Source: Microbacterium hatanonis
GTDB lineage: Bacteria > Actinomycetota > Actinomycetes > Actinomycetales > Microbacteriaceae
DNA: 64,000 nt
Direction: 5' to 3'
NCBI RefSeq assembly: GCF_008017415.1
Contig: NZ_VRSV01000002.1
Coordinates: 992,001 to 1,056,000, forward strand
This document shows positions 25,942-35,235 of the stretch, one piece after another; the stretch's first letter is position 1; each line of letters begins with the position of its first letter. A program made the position numbers and the translations under genes. Below the pieces are notes generated by a model, which saw nothing but the letters and a program-made list of their open reading frames with translations, did not search any database and had not been told where the DNA came from.

Positions 25942-27996
25942 TCATCGGAGGAACGCGGCGGCGACGCCCGAGTCGACCGGGATGTGCAGGCCCGTCGTGC
26001 GGCTGAGCTCGGGCCCGGTCAGCACGTAGACCGCATCGGCGACGTTCTCGGGCACGACCTCGCGCTTGAGGATCGTGCGGTTGGCGTAGAACTGTCCGAG
26101 GTCCTTCTCATCGACCCCGTAGGTGGCGGCGCGGTTCGCGCCCCAGCCCGAGGCGAAGATGCCCGAACCGCGCACGACGCCGTCGGGGTTGATGCCGTTG
26201 ACGCGGATCCCGTGCTCGCCCAGCTCGACGGCCAGCAGTCGCACCTGGTGCGCCTGGTCGGCCTTGGTGGCCGAGTAGGCGATGTTGTTCGGGCCGGCGA
26301 AGACGGAGTTCTTCGACGAGATGTAGATGACGTCGCCGCCCATCCTCTGGTCGATGAGCGCCTTCGCCGCCGCCTTGGCGACGAGGAACGATCCCTTGGC
26401 CATCACGTCGTGCTGGAGGTCCCAGTCCTTCTCGGTCGTCTCCAGCAGGGGCTTCGACAGCGACAGGCCCGCGTTGTTGATCACGAGATCGATGCCCCCG
26501 AAGGCCAGGAGCGTCGCATCGATCGCGGCCTGGACCCCCGCAGCATCCGCCACGTTCGCGGCGACCCCGATCGCGACGTCGGTGCCGCCGAGCTCGGCGG
26601 CGGCGGCCTGCGCCTTGGCGAGATCGAGGTCGGCGACGACGACGCAGGCGCCCTCGGCGGCGAGTCGCGTGGCGATCGCTTTGCCGATGCCGGATGCGGC
26701 GCCCGTGACGAAAGCGATGCGGCCCTGGTGCGTCTTCGGCTTCGGGAGGCGCTGGAGCTTCGCCTCTTCGAGCGCCCAGTACTCGATGCGGAACTTCTCG
26801 GCGTCGGAGATCGGCGCGTAGGTCGACAACGCTTCCGCGCCGCGCATCACGTTGATGGCGTTGACGTAGAACTCCCCGGCAACGCGGGCGGTCTGCTTGT
26901 TCGCGCCGTACGAGAACATCCCAACGCCCGGGACGAGCACGATGAGCGGGTCGGCGCCGCGGATCGCGGGCGACGCGGGTTCGGTCGCTGAGCCTGTGGA
27001 GGCGTGCGCGTCGTAGTAGGCCTGGTAGTCGGCGCGGTAGGCCTCGTGCAGTTCGCCGAGGCGGGTGATCTGCTCCTCCAGCGACGCGGTGGTCGGCAGG
27101 TCGAGCAGGAGGGGCTTCACCTTCGTGCGCAGGAAGTGGTCGGGGCAGCTCGTGCCGAGGGCGGCCAGCGCCGGCGCCTTCTCCGAGGCGAGGAAGTCGA
27201 GAACCTCGGGGGCGTCGGTGAAGTGGCCGACCATCGGCTTGTCGGTCGACGCGATGCCGCGGATGGTGGCCGAGAGGGCGGCGGCGCGCGCTCGTCGCTC
27301 CGTCGAGGGGAGCGCGGCGAACCCGTCGCGCACGCCTCCGAAGGGATCGGCCTTCCCGTGCTCGGCGATGTAGGCGGCGGCGGTGTCGATGATCCAGAGC
27401 GAGTTGGTCTCGGCCTCGTCGGACGTGTCGCCCCACGCGGTGATGCCGTGGCCGCCGAGGATCGTGCCCACGGCCTGCGGGTTCTGCTCCTTGATCGCGG
27501 CGATGTCGAGGCCGAGCTGGAAGCCCGGTCGACGCCACGGCACCCAGACGACCTTGTCGCCGAAGATCTTCGCCGTCAGCTCCTCCCCATCGGCGGCCGT
27601 GGCGATCGCGATGCCCGAGTCGGGGTGCAGGTGGTCGACGTGCGCGGCATCGACCAGCCCGTGCATCGCGGTGTCGATCGACGGCGCGGCACCGCCCTTG
27701 CCGTGCAGGATGTAGTCGAACGCGGCGACCATCTCGTCTTCGCGGTCGACGCCGGGATAGACGCCGACGAGGGCGCGCATCCGGTCGAGACGGAGTACGG
27801 CCAGACCCTTCTCGGTCAGGGTGCCGAGGTCTCCGCCGGAGCCCTTCACCCACATCAGCTCGACGGGCTCGCCGGTGACCGGGTCGGTGTCGGTGCCCTT
27901 GGCGGAGGTGTTGCCCCCGGCGTAGTTCGTGTTCTTCGGGTCGGCGCCCAGGCGGTTGGAGCGCGCGATCAGCGCGGCGGCGGTCGGGTTGGTCAT
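25942..27996 (-). CDS. Bifunctional rhamnulose-1-phosphate aldolase / short-chain (lactaldehyde) dehydrogenase
   Basis: A 684-residue two-domain enzyme. Residues 1-410 or so form a class II aldolase domain with the metal histidines in HLHPD and GGHGITAWG; residues 430-684 form an SDR domain with VTGAASGIGK, NNAGLS and YSATK. It cleaves L-rhamnulose-1-phosphate to dihydroxyacetone phosphate and L-lactaldehyde and then oxidises the aldehyde to L-lactate, as shown for the RhaEW-type fusion. The start is ATG 27996 with GAGGGA upstream. It stands between rhaI and rhaB. Confidence 0.92.
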   Translation of the reverse strand: MTNPTAAALIARSNRLGADPKNTNYAGGNTSAKGTDTDPVTGEPVELMWVKGSGGDLGTLTEKGLAVLRLDRMRALVGVYPGVDREDEMVAAFDYILHGKGGAAPSIDTAMHGLVDAAHVDHLHPDSGIAIATAADGEELTAKIFGDKVVWVPWRRPGFQLGLDIAAIKEQNPQAVGTILGGHGITAWGDTSDEAETNSLWIIDTAAAYIAEHGKADPFGGVRDGFAALPSTERRARAAALSATIRGIASTDKPMVGHFTDAPEVLDFLASEKAPALAALGTSCPDHFLRTKVKPLLLDLPTTASLEEQITRLGELHEAYRADYQAYYDAHASTGSATEPASPAIRGADPLIVLVPGVGMFSYGANKQTARVAGEFYVNAINVMRGAEALSTYAPISDAEKFRIEYWALEEAKLQRLPKPKTHQGRIAFVTGAASGIGKAIATRLAAEGACVVVADLDLAKAQAAAAELGGTDVAIGVAANVADAAGVQAAIDATLLAFGGIDLVINNAGLSLSKPLLETTEKDWDLQHDVMAKGSFLVAKAAAKALIDQRMGGDVIYISSKNSVFAGPNNIAYSATKADQAHQVRLLAVELGEHGIRVNGINPDGVVRGSGIFASGWGANRAATYGVDEKDLGQFYANRTILKREVVPENVADAVYVLTGPELSRTTGLHIPVDSGVAAAFLR

Positions 27997-28010
27997 GTCG
28001 GTCGGTCCCT

Positions 28011-28052
28011 CGTCGTGTCGTGGCGTGTCGTGTCGTGCGTGCGTGCGTGTGG
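28011..28052. repeat. Short tandem repeat (GTGTC/GTGC units) upstream of the aldolase gene
   Basis: About 42 bp of degenerate GTCGT/GTGC units lie in the rhaI-aldolase gap, directly before the aldolase ribosome-binding region on the minus strand. Slippage here would change the spacing between the upstream hairpin and the aldolase start. Confidence 0.6.
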
Positions 28053-28054
28053 TT

Positions 28055-28109
28055 GAAAGTCCAGAACACCCGGGCGCTCTCCGAGCGCCTCCGGGTGTCT
28101 TGGACTCTC
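28055..28109 (-). terminator. Intercistronic hairpin between rhaI and the aldolase gene
   Basis: Arms GTCCAGAACACCCGG (28059-28073) and CCGGGTGTCTTGGAC (28091-28105) pair with one two-base mismatch, and the loop folds as GCGCTC-TCC-GAGCGC. The same unit recurs at 46418-46473 with a different loop. Inside an operon it may set the ratio of the two gene products. Confidence 0.6.
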
Positions 28110-28121
28110 AGAGCTCGGCGC

Positions 28122-29285
28122 TCACGCTCCCCAGCCGGCCTGCACTCCGCCGACGCGGTCGGCGGCGATCTTCTCCTGGTACCCGGATGCTGCGTACGCG
28201 GCCATCGGGTCGGCGGCGAGCCCGCGCGACTCGCGCCACTCGGCGAGGGCCGGGCGCACGTCGGTGTAGAAGGCGTCCATGAGCACGGCGTTGGCGCCGA
28301 GCACGTCGTTCGCGCGCTGGGCGGCGTCCAGCGCGTCGCCGTCGACGGAGAGGGCGCGCGCGGTCATCTCCTGCACGTTCAGCACGGAGCGGATCTGGCC
28401 GGGGATCTTCTCCTCGACGTTGTGGCACTGGTCGAGCATGAAGACCACGTCGGGGTTCTGGAGCCCGCCGCCGCGGTTCACCTCGAACAGGATGCGGAAG
28501 AGCTGGAACGGGTCGGCCGCGCCCACGATGAGGTCGTCGTCGGCGTAGAAGCGCGAGTTGAAGTCGAACGAGCCGAGCTTTCCGAGGCGCTGCAGCTGCA
28601 TGACGATGAATTCGATGTTCGTGCCGGGTGCGTGGTGCCCCGTGTCGAGGCACACCATCGCGCGCTCGCCGAGCGCCGCGACCTGCACGTAGGAGGTTCC
28701 CCAGTCGGGAACGTCGGTGTGGTAGAACGCCGGTTCGAAGAACTTGTACTCGAGCACGAGGCGCTGCTCGCCCGTGAGGCGCGCATAGATCTCCTGGAGG
28801 GATTCCTGCAGTCGATCCTGTCGGGCTCGGAGGTCGGCCTGGCCGGGGTAGTTGGAGCCCTCGGCGAGCCAGATCTTCAGATCGCGCGACCCCGTCGCAT
28901 CCATGATGTCGATGCACTCGAGGTGGTGATCGATCGCTTTCCGGCGGATGCGGTCGTCGTGGTGTGTGAGGGCGCCGAACTTGTAGTCGTCGTCCTGGAA
29001 GGTGTTCGAGTTGATCGTGCCGAGGGTCACGCCGAGGTCTTCGGCATGACGGCGAAGGGCCGCGTAGTCGTCGACCTTGTCCCACGGGATGTGGAGGGCG
29101 ACGGTCGGCGCGAGCGCGGTGAAGCGGTTCACCTGCGCGGCGTCGGCGATCTTCTCGAACGGGTCGCGGGGCGTGCCGGCCGTGGCGAACACCTTGAATC
29201 GGGTGCCGGAGTTGCCGAACGCCCAGGAGGGCAGCTCGATGCTCTGCGCTTCGAGGGTGGAGAGGGTCTCGGGGGTGAGGGGCAT
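28122..29285 (-). CDS. rhaI: L-rhamnose isomerase (RhaI type)
   Basis: A 387-residue xylose-isomerase-like TIM barrel converting L-rhamnose to L-rhamnulose. Segments typical of the catabolic RhaI group are ALHIPWDKVDDY, KIWLAEGSNYPGQ, EYKFFEPAFYHTDVPDWGTS and the metal site in DTGHHAPGTNIE with FDFNSRFYADDD. This type is distinct from enterobacterial RhaA. It is the first enzyme gene after the LacI regulator, with an operator-like palindrome 43 bp upstream of the start. Confidence 0.93.
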   Translation of the reverse strand: MPLTPETLSTLEAQSIELPSWAFGNSGTRFKVFATAGTPRDPFEKIADAAQVNRFTALAPTVALHIPWDKVDDYAALRRHAEDLGVTLGTINSNTFQDDDYKFGALTHHDDRIRRKAIDHHLECIDIMDATGSRDLKIWLAEGSNYPGQADLRARQDRLQESLQEIYARLTGEQRLVLEYKFFEPAFYHTDVPDWGTSYVQVAALGERAMVCLDTGHHAPGTNIEFIVMQLQRLGKLGSFDFNSRFYADDDLIVGAADPFQLFRILFEVNRGGGLQNPDVVFMLDQCHNVEEKIPGQIRSVLNVQEMTARALSVDGDALDAAQRANDVLGANAVLMDAFYTDVRPALAEWRESRGLAADPMAAYAASGYQEKIAADRVGGVQAGWGA

Positions 29286-29327
29286 CGTCGCTTCCTTGGT
29301 CGCGCATCGCGGTCAAGCCGCGGGCAA

Positions 29328-29339
29328 TGAATCGTTTCA
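29328..29339. promoter_or_regulatory. LacI-type operator upstream of rhaI
   Basis: TGAATCGTTTCA is a near-perfect palindrome of the TGAAnCGnTTCA kind bound by many LacI-family repressors. It lies between the LacI gene stop and the rhaI start and is the best candidate site for that regulator. Confidence 0.6.
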
Positions 29340-29384
29340 CGGGCAGGCTACAACGAGCGCCCGCTCCGACGCAACAGGTCGAGG

Positions 29385-30383
29385 TCAGTCGGCCGCCGTC
29401 GACGCCCGCGCGACCAGCTCGGGCTGGAAACGCACGTGCGATCGATCCGTGTCGGCATCATCGGCGAGAAGCAGGTCGACCGCGGTGAATCCGAGGGCAG
29501 CGGCCGGCTGACGCACCGAGCTCAGGGGGACGGCCGCGGCGGCGGCGAAGTCGATGTCGTCGTAACCGATCAGGGCGAGGTCGTCGGGAACCCGCACCCC
29601 CGACGACGACAGCGCCTGCAGCATCCCGACCGCGAGGAGGTCGTTCGCGGCGAAGACCGCGTCGGGCCGATCGTCGACGGCACGCGCGCGGAGGCGCTCG
29701 CCGGCCGCCCGGCCGTGCTGCACGGTCATCCCCGCCTGCTCCACCACCTCGAGGGCGGCGTCGTCGCGGGTCGCGATTGCTTCACGGGCGCCTTCGAGGC
29801 GGTCGGAGACCTGCCGCGCGGACAGCGGCCCGCCGAGGAACACGATCCGACGCCGGCCCATGGCGAGCAGATGCTCGACCGCGAGCCTGCCGCCCGCCAC
29901 GTCGTCGACCGCGACGGAGGGGAGGGGCGTTCCCGCCGAGTGACGGTCGACGAGCACGACGGCGGTGCCCGCGTCGGCGAGGCGCTGCATCGCCCCCAGG
30001 TCTTCGGACGCCGGACTGATCAGCACCCCGCGCACCCGCTGCTCGAGGAGGAGCTCGAGCAGCCGGGCCTCGCGGGCGGCATCGCCGTCGCTCGTGACGA
30101 TCAGCACCGCCATGTCGTCATCGGCTGCGCGCCTCTCGGCGCCGCGGGCGACCTCGGCGAAGAACGGGTTGCCGATGTCGGGCAGCACGAGGCCGATCGA
30201 CCGGCTCTTGCCGGCACGCAACTGGCGGGCGGCGTCGTTGCGCACATAGCCCAGCTCGGCGATCGCGTCGTGCACGCGTTGCGACACGTCGGGGGACACC
30301 CCGACCCGGCGGTTGAGAACGTTCGAGACGGTGCCCACCGATACGGCCGCGCGCGCCGCGACGTCTTTGATGCTCGCCGCCAT
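29385..30383 (-). CDS. LacI family transcriptional regulator (rhamnose operon)
   Basis: A 332-residue repressor. The HTH is at residues 4-24 (IKDVAARAAVSVGTVSNVLN), followed by the hinge helix AARQLRAGKS and a periplasmic-binding-protein-like sensor domain (IGLVLPDIGNPFFAEV, DRHSAGTPLPSVAVDD, PDAVFAANDLLAVG). The ATG at 30383 has AAGGAG 5 bp upstream and is chosen over 30404. It sits directly upstream of the rhamnose genes, so regulation of them is the obvious inference. Confidence 0.9.
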   Translation of the reverse strand: MAASIKDVAARAAVSVGTVSNVLNRRVGVSPDVSQRVHDAIAELGYVRNDAARQLRAGKSRSIGLVLPDIGNPFFAEVARGAERRAADDDMAVLIVTSDGDAAREARLLELLLEQRVRGVLISPASEDLGAMQRLADAGTAVVLVDRHSAGTPLPSVAVDDVAGGRLAVEHLLAMGRRRIVFLGGPLSARQVSDRLEGAREAIATRDDAALEVVEQAGMTVQHGRAAGERLRARAVDDRPDAVFAANDLLAVGMLQALSSSGVRVPDDLALIGYDDIDFAAAAAVPLSSVRQPAAALGFTAVDLLLADDADTDRSHVRFQPELVARASTAAD

Positions 30384-30510
30384 CGGGGCTCCTTCCGGTC
30401 TCATGCGACTCTAGACATCGTCGGCGACGGCCGCTTCGCCGAGGGGTCAGCGGATGCAGCGGTACACCCGTATTTCGAGGGGCTGAGCGTCTGCTGGACA
30501 TACCCGGAGA

Positions 30511-30528
30511 CATACCCGGGCGGGTATG
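30511..30528. promoter_or_regulatory. Palindromic operator upstream of the desaturase gene
   Basis: CATACCCG-GG-CGGGTATG is an 8-bp perfect inverted repeat, with a further ACATACCCG half-site directly before it (30499-30507). The TACCC...GGGTA layout resembles sites of CsoR-type metal or sulfur sensors, but no such regulator is nearby. A TAGTGT (-10 like) follows at 30539. Confidence 0.5.
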
Positions 30529-30626
30529 AGCGTGCGCGTAGTGTCGGCTACAGCGATCGGCAACCGGCCTTTGGCTTCCCCCTCCAGCGATGCCCCCGCG
30601 TCGCTGCCGATCGACAGGAGCCCCTC

Positions 30627-31760
30627 GTGGCATCACCCGTCGTCGCAACGACTTCCCCCACCTCGACACTCGGCCCCGTGCGTACGACCTACGCCACGAC
30701 CAAGGACTTCCCGCCCGTCGCGAAGGCCTACACCCAGGTCTCGCAGGTGGTGAAGGAAACGGGTCTGCTCCGCCGGGCGCCGCTGTTCTACGCGCTCGTG
30801 GGTGCCGCGATCGTGCTCGGCTTCGCCGGCGCGATCACCGGGTTCCTGCTCCTGGGCGACTCCTGGTTCCAGCTGCTCATCGCCGCCGCCCTCGGCATCC
30901 TGTTCACGCAGGCGGCGTTCATCTCCCACGAGGCGGCTCACAAGCAGATCTTCGCGTCGGGCAAGGCCAATGATCGCCTCGCGCGCTTCATCGGCCCCGG
31001 CATCGTGGGCATGAGCTACACCTGGTGGGACTCGAAGCACTCCCGTCACCACGCCAACCCCAACCGCGTCGGCAAAGACCCCGACATCGAGATCGACACG
31101 ATCTCGTTCATCGAAGAAGATGCGGCGAAGGCCCGGGGCATCGTCAAGCTCATCACCCGCAAGCAGGGCTACCTGTTCTTCCCGCTGCTGACGCTCGAGG
31201 GCATCAACCTCCACTTCCTCGGGATCAAGCACAACCTCGCGCGCGGCCCGGTTCCCCGTCGCTGGGAGGAACTGACCCTCATCCTGCTGCGTCTCGCCGT
31301 CGTGATCGTGCCGGTCTTCCTGCTCCTGCCCCTCGGCATGGCTTTCGCCTTCATGGGCGTGCAGCTCGCGGTCTTCGGCATCTACATGGGTGCGGCGTTC
31401 GCTCCGAACCACAAGGGCATGCCGATCATCGACCCCAACGCGCGTCTCGACTTCTTCAGCAAGCAGGTGCGCACCTCCCGCAACGTCGCCGGTGGCTGGT
31501 GGGCCACCGCGCTCATGGGCGGCCTCAACTACCAGGTCGAGCACCACCTCTTCCCGAGCATGGCTCGTCCCCACCTCGCGCAGGCTCGTGAGATCGTCAT
31601 CGAGTACTGCCGCACCTTCGACGTGCCGTACACCGAGACGAGCCTCATCAAGTCTTACGCGATCGTCATCGAGTACCTGAACCGCGTCGGCCTCGCCGCC
31701 GGCGGCGATCCCTTCGACTGCCCCGCAGCGATGCAGATGGGTGCCTACCGCAAGGTCTGA
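30627..31760 (+). CDS. Membrane fatty acid desaturase
   Basis: A 377-residue di-iron membrane desaturase. The three histidine boxes are HEAAH (residue 101), HSRHH (138) and VEHHLFP (about 305), with hydrophobic segments between them. The type matches acyl-lipid/linoleoyl-CoA-desaturase-like enzymes that adjust membrane fluidity. The start GTG at 30627 has AGGAG 6 bp upstream; a second GTG at 30678 is possible. The promoter region holds a strong inverted repeat, and a T-rich terminator follows the gene. Confidence 0.9.
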   Translation: MASPVVATTSPTSTLGPVRTTYATTKDFPPVAKAYTQVSQVVKETGLLRRAPLFYALVGAAIVLGFAGAITGFLLLGDSWFQLLIAAALGILFTQAAFISHEAAHKQIFASGKANDRLARFIGPGIVGMSYTWWDSKHSRHHANPNRVGKDPDIEIDTISFIEEDAAKARGIVKLITRKQGYLFFPLLTLEGINLHFLGIKHNLARGPVPRRWEELTLILLRLAVVIVPVFLLLPLGMAFAFMGVQLAVFGIYMGAAFAPNHKGMPIIDPNARLDFFSKQVRTSRNVAGGWWATALMGGLNYQVEHHLFPSMARPHLAQAREIVIEYCRTFDVPYTETSLIKSYAIVIEYLNRVGLAAGGDPFDCPAAMQMGAYRKV

Positions 31761-31778
31761 GCCTCGACACAGAACCTG

Positions 31779-31819
31779 AGAACGGATGCTGCGCGCGTGC
31801 GCAGCATCCGTTCTTCTTT
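31779..31819 (+). terminator. Rho-independent terminator of the desaturase gene
   Basis: Perfect 16-bp arms AGAACGGATGCTGCGC (31779-31794) and its complement (31799-31814) around the loop GCGT are followed by TCTTTG. The arms contain the over-represented GGATGCTG octamer. The rest of the 31761-32007 gap shows no gene. Confidence 0.88.
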
Positions 31820-32007
31820 GCGCCGACCTCTCGCATTCCCGGATCGCGATGGCCGTCGCGCCGCAGACCGATTGCCGCTGCTGGACGAACCGAGTTCCCC
31901 ACGGCAGACGTTCCGGGGTAGGAGATGGCGCCGGCGTAGGCCGATTCATCCTCATTCGGCCTGCGTTCGCCCCATCGCCTACGCTCGCGACACGGCCCGG
32001 CGGCGGG

Positions 32008-33594
32008 TCAGGCGTTCTTGTACGACTTCAGTCGGCTGAGCAGCGACGGCGCGGTGCGGTCGAAGACGCGGCCTCCGACGATCACGCCGACGACGCACAG
32101 CACCGCGCCGAGTACGATGCCCACGATGACGGCGAGCCACGACCACAGGGGGTCGCCGAGCGCGATGGCGAGCACGGCGAACACGATCTCGGGTGCGGCA
32201 AGGAGCCCGGCCACGAGCCACAGCCCGATGCCGACGAGGCCCATGGTGAACGTCGCACCGGGCACGCGCTTGAACGGGCTGTCGCCGGCGGCGGCCACCG
32301 GGATCACCAGCAGAGCCGAGCTGACGGCGCAGACGCCGTAAGCGGTGAGGAGCACTCCGAACGAGGCGCCGAGAACCGCGGGCAGCACCTCCCAGCGGCC
32401 CGAGATGCCGACGGTGACGACGGCGACCAGGAGCACGAGGGGGACCGCGACGGATGCTGCGGCGAGCGTGCGCCCGACGCGGTCGGCCCTCCCGCGGATC
32501 CCGGTCTGCAGGATGCCCGCGAATGCCGTGCCGTCGTAGGAGATGATCGTGTACGGCGCGACGCCGACGAAGAACGCCGAACCGATCGCGGACCCCGCGA
32601 AGAACGGGCTCGTCAGATCGCCGCCGCTGTAGAACAGCACGAAGACCGGCACCAGCGGGGCGAGGAGCAGCTGCTGCAGGTAGCGGGCGTCGCGCACCCA
32701 GTAGGTGAGCGAGCGGGCCCAGGTCGCGCCCACGGGTCCGGTCGGGAGACGGCCGAACCAGCCGAGGGAGCCCGACTGCACGCGGCGTGCGGACGTCTGC
32801 GGCGGCGAGGCGAGACCGGCCGCGAGGCTGCGGCTCCACAGCAGCCAGAGCCCCGCAAGGGTGGCGGCGGCGATGAGCAGCTTGAACAGAGCGGTCACCG
32901 GCGAGCCGGCGGCGAGATCGCCGGGCACCGCCCAGGCGGCGGCGAGCGGCGTCCACGAGAGGCCGTCGAGGATCGCGAGGAACTGCACGCCCGATTCGAC
33001 CCCGGTGCGGAAGAGCTGCGTCGCGCCGAGGAAGATCGGACCGGCGAAGAGGATCACCACGAACGCGATCAGGCCGACCGTCTCCTGGGTGCGACGGCGA
33101 CCGCCCAGCCCCGACGCGAGCGAGGCGACGGTGCGGGACGCGACGACGCAGATCGCGACGCCGAGCGGCACGCACACGACCGCCGCGACGGCGGCGAGGG
33201 GCCAGCGCCACCACGCGGTGAAGGTCGCGAGGCCGCCGATGAGCGAGGCGAGACCGGGGATGCCGGTGAGCCCCGCGATCGCGATCGCGATCATCATCCG
33301 CCCGGTCGTGAGCGGGAAGGTCGCGAGCTTCGCGGGATCGAGGGTCGTGTCGATCCCGGCGACGAAGACGGGGCCGATGATCCAGCCGAGAGTGAGGATC
33401 GCACCGCCGGCGACGACGGCGTAGCGGGTCACATCCGCCCCGGCCGCCCCGGCGAAGAAGAGCCCGACCGCCGCCATGAACAGCACGCCCACGGCCCAGA
33501 AGGCGGTGATGATGAAGCCGACGAGCTGCCAGGGGCTGCGCGCGAGAGTGTTGCCGAGGATGCGGAACCGGATCCTCAGGAGCGTCGCAACCAC
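32008..33594 (-). CDS. ABC transporter permease (large membrane subunit)
   Basis: A 528-residue polytopic membrane protein with about 12 hydrophobic segments and no recognised enzyme motif, of the kind encoded with an ABC-2-type ATPase in actinobacteria. The GTG start lies 19 bp inside the ATPase gene, so the two are coupled. It probably forms the channel of an exporter; the substrate is unknown. The N-terminal arginine-rich reading upstream of this start is an out-of-phase extension and is rejected. Confidence 0.75.
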   Translation of the reverse strand: MVATLLRIRFRILGNTLARSPWQLVGFIITAFWAVGVLFMAAVGLFFAGAAGADVTRYAVVAGGAILTLGWIIGPVFVAGIDTTLDPAKLATFPLTTGRMMIAIAIAGLTGIPGLASLIGGLATFTAWWRWPLAAVAAVVCVPLGVAICVVASRTVASLASGLGGRRRTQETVGLIAFVVILFAGPIFLGATQLFRTGVESGVQFLAILDGLSWTPLAAAWAVPGDLAAGSPVTALFKLLIAAATLAGLWLLWSRSLAAGLASPPQTSARRVQSGSLGWFGRLPTGPVGATWARSLTYWVRDARYLQQLLLAPLVPVFVLFYSGGDLTSPFFAGSAIGSAFFVGVAPYTIISYDGTAFAGILQTGIRGRADRVGRTLAAASVAVPLVLLVAVVTVGISGRWEVLPAVLGASFGVLLTAYGVCAVSSALLVIPVAAAGDSPFKRVPGATFTMGLVGIGLWLVAGLLAAPEIVFAVLAIALGDPLWSWLAVIVGIVLGAVLCVVGVIVGGRVFDRTAPSLLSRLKSYKNA

Positions 33595-34388
33595 TCGGGG
33601 CCCTCCGTGTGGTGACGGCCGCCGACGAGTTCGACGAAGCGGTCCTGCAGGCTCTCGCCGCCGCGCACCTCGTCGACGGTGCCCGCGGCGAGGAGGCGTC
33701 CGGCGCCGATGACGGCGACGTGATCGCACATGCGCTGCACGAGGTCCATGGAGTGGCTCGAGACGATGACCGTGCCGCCGCCCTGCGTGTACCCGCGCAG
33801 GATGTCTTCGATGTTCGCGGCGGACACCGGGTCGACTGACTCGAACGGCTCATCGAGCACGAGCAGGCGCGGCGCATGCACGAGCGCGCACGCCAGGGCG
33901 ATCTTCTTGGTCATACCGGCCGAGTAGTCCACGACGGGAGTGCCCGCGGCCTCGCCGAGGTCCATGATGCGCAGGAGGTCGGCGGTGCGCTGGCCGATCT
34001 CGTCGCGCGAGAGACCGAACATCATGCCGGTGTAGGTCACCAGCTGCTCGCCGGTGAGCCGGTCGAAGAGCTTCACTCCGTCGGCGAGGTTGCCGATCAT
34101 CGCCTTCGCCTCGACCGGGTGCGCCCAGACGTCGACCCCGTGGATCGTGGCCGTGCCGGCGTCGGGGCGCAGCAGTCCGGTCGCCATCGAGAGCGTCGTC
34201 GTCTTCCCCGCGCCGTTCGGACCGACCAGGCCGTAGAACGAGCCTGTCGGCACGACGAGATCGAGCCGGTCGACGGCGACCTTCTCGCCGAAGCGTTTGA
34301 CGAGCCCGGAGAGAGCCATCGCCGGCACCCCCGCATCGGCTGGTGGGGGAGCGGTCACGGGGATCGGAAGATCGCGAGGGTCGGCCAC
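33576..34388 (-). CDS. ABC transporter ATP-binding protein (ABC-2 exporter type)
   Basis: A 270-residue ATPase with Walker A GPNGAGKTT near residues 56-64, a signature of reduced form (DYSAGMTKKIALA in place of LSGGQ), Walker B LLVLDEPFESVDP and the H-loop in VSSHSMD. The altered signature is common in ABC-2 export ATPases. GTG start. It forms an exporter with the overlapping permease gene. Confidence 0.88.
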   Translation of the reverse strand: MADPRDLPIPVTAPPPADAGVPAMALSGLVKRFGEKVAVDRLDLVVPTGSFYGLVGPNGAGKTTTLSMATGLLRPDAGTATIHGVDVWAHPVEAKAMIGNLADGVKLFDRLTGEQLVTYTGMMFGLSRDEIGQRTADLLRIMDLGEAAGTPVVDYSAGMTKKIALACALVHAPRLLVLDEPFESVDPVSAANIEDILRGYTQGGGTVIVSSHSMDLVQRMCDHVAVIGAGRLLAAGTVDEVRGGESLQDRFVELVGGRHHTEGPEWLRRS

Positions 34389-34397
34389 CCCTCGAAC

Positions 34398-34976
34398 CTA
34401 GCGGGGCCGAGTGCGCCGCCACCAGCGCGACGGCCGAGGGGTCTGCTCGGGAGGGACGGCGGATGCGGCGCTCTCCCGCGCGGTGCGACGGTTCTGCCAC
34501 GCGGCGACCTCCGCGTCGACGTCGTGCGTGGGAGTGACGACGGGGGGTCCGCCGAGGAGCTGCCGCCGCGCTTCGATCACCCGCCGGTTGAAGTCCTCGA
34601 CAACATCGCGAACCTCGTCTTCGCGGCGGAGGGTGTCGAGGCGCTCGGCCATCTCGGCGTGCTCGACCCGCAGAGTTAGGGCGGGAGGACCGAGTCCGGT
34701 GATCTGCTCCGAGGCGATCTTCCGCCGGATCCACCAGTCGGGATCGTGCGTGTCACCGAGCCCGACAAGGGGCTTTCCCGCGCCGGGAAGCCCGTCGAAG
34801 TCCCCGCGCCGGATCGCCTGCTGGATCGCCGTCTCGACGTACGCGGCGCGCTCGCCCGCGGTCGAGCCCCGGGCGACATCTGCTTCGGTGTCCGCAGCAT
34901 CCGGTGTCTCGCCCGCCGCCGCGGCATCGCGTGCCTGTCGATACTCCTGTGCGGCCTGCCGCGGATCGTCTCGCAT
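34398..34976 (-). CDS. DUF1992 (DnaJ-homologue-C28-like) protein
   Basis: A 192-residue protein with the DUF1992 core: YVETAIQQAIRRGDFDGLPGAGKPLVGL, then DPDWWIRRKIASEQI. The N-terminus (residues 1-45) is acidic and low-complexity and the C-terminus ends in basic residues. Function is not known. Start ATG 34976 with GGAGAG just upstream. The 34977-35235 region downstream of the MpaB gene holds no supported feature. Confidence 0.82.
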   Translation of the reverse strand: MRDDPRQAAQEYRQARDAAAAGETPDAADTEADVARGSTAGERAAYVETAIQQAIRRGDFDGLPGAGKPLVGLGDTHDPDWWIRRKIASEQITGLGPPALTLRVEHAEMAERLDTLRREDEVRDVVEDFNRRVIEARRQLLGGPPVVTPTHDVDAEVAAWQNRRTARESAASAVPPEQTPRPSRWWRRTRPR

Positions 34977-35235
34977 GTGCTCTCCGGACCCTCCTCGTCT
35001 TTCATCGAACAGAATGTGCCGCCCTCCTGCAAGTGACCCCACCCATTCATGGCGTCGGATGCTGCGAACGGGCGCAGTCGCGACGGATCGCCTCCGCGCG
35101 GTGCGCGCCGTGGCGCACGGAGTGACCGGCGGGATCGGCACGACCGCCGACGGCATGACGGGCTCGCTGGGCTGCTGCGCTGTCCTTCTCGCAGAATCTC
35201 ACGGCGTCGCCCCCTCGGGCGGCGCCGTCGTCGCG

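Noticed and set aside
28055..28109. Full terminator splitting the rhamnose operon
   Set aside because: There is no T-run and the downstream genes belong to the same pathway, so an attenuating or processing hairpin is more likely.
34977..35235. A further small gene between the DUF1992 and MpaB genes
   Set aside because: Open frames there are Arg-rich shadows without a ribosome-binding site; nothing supports a gene.
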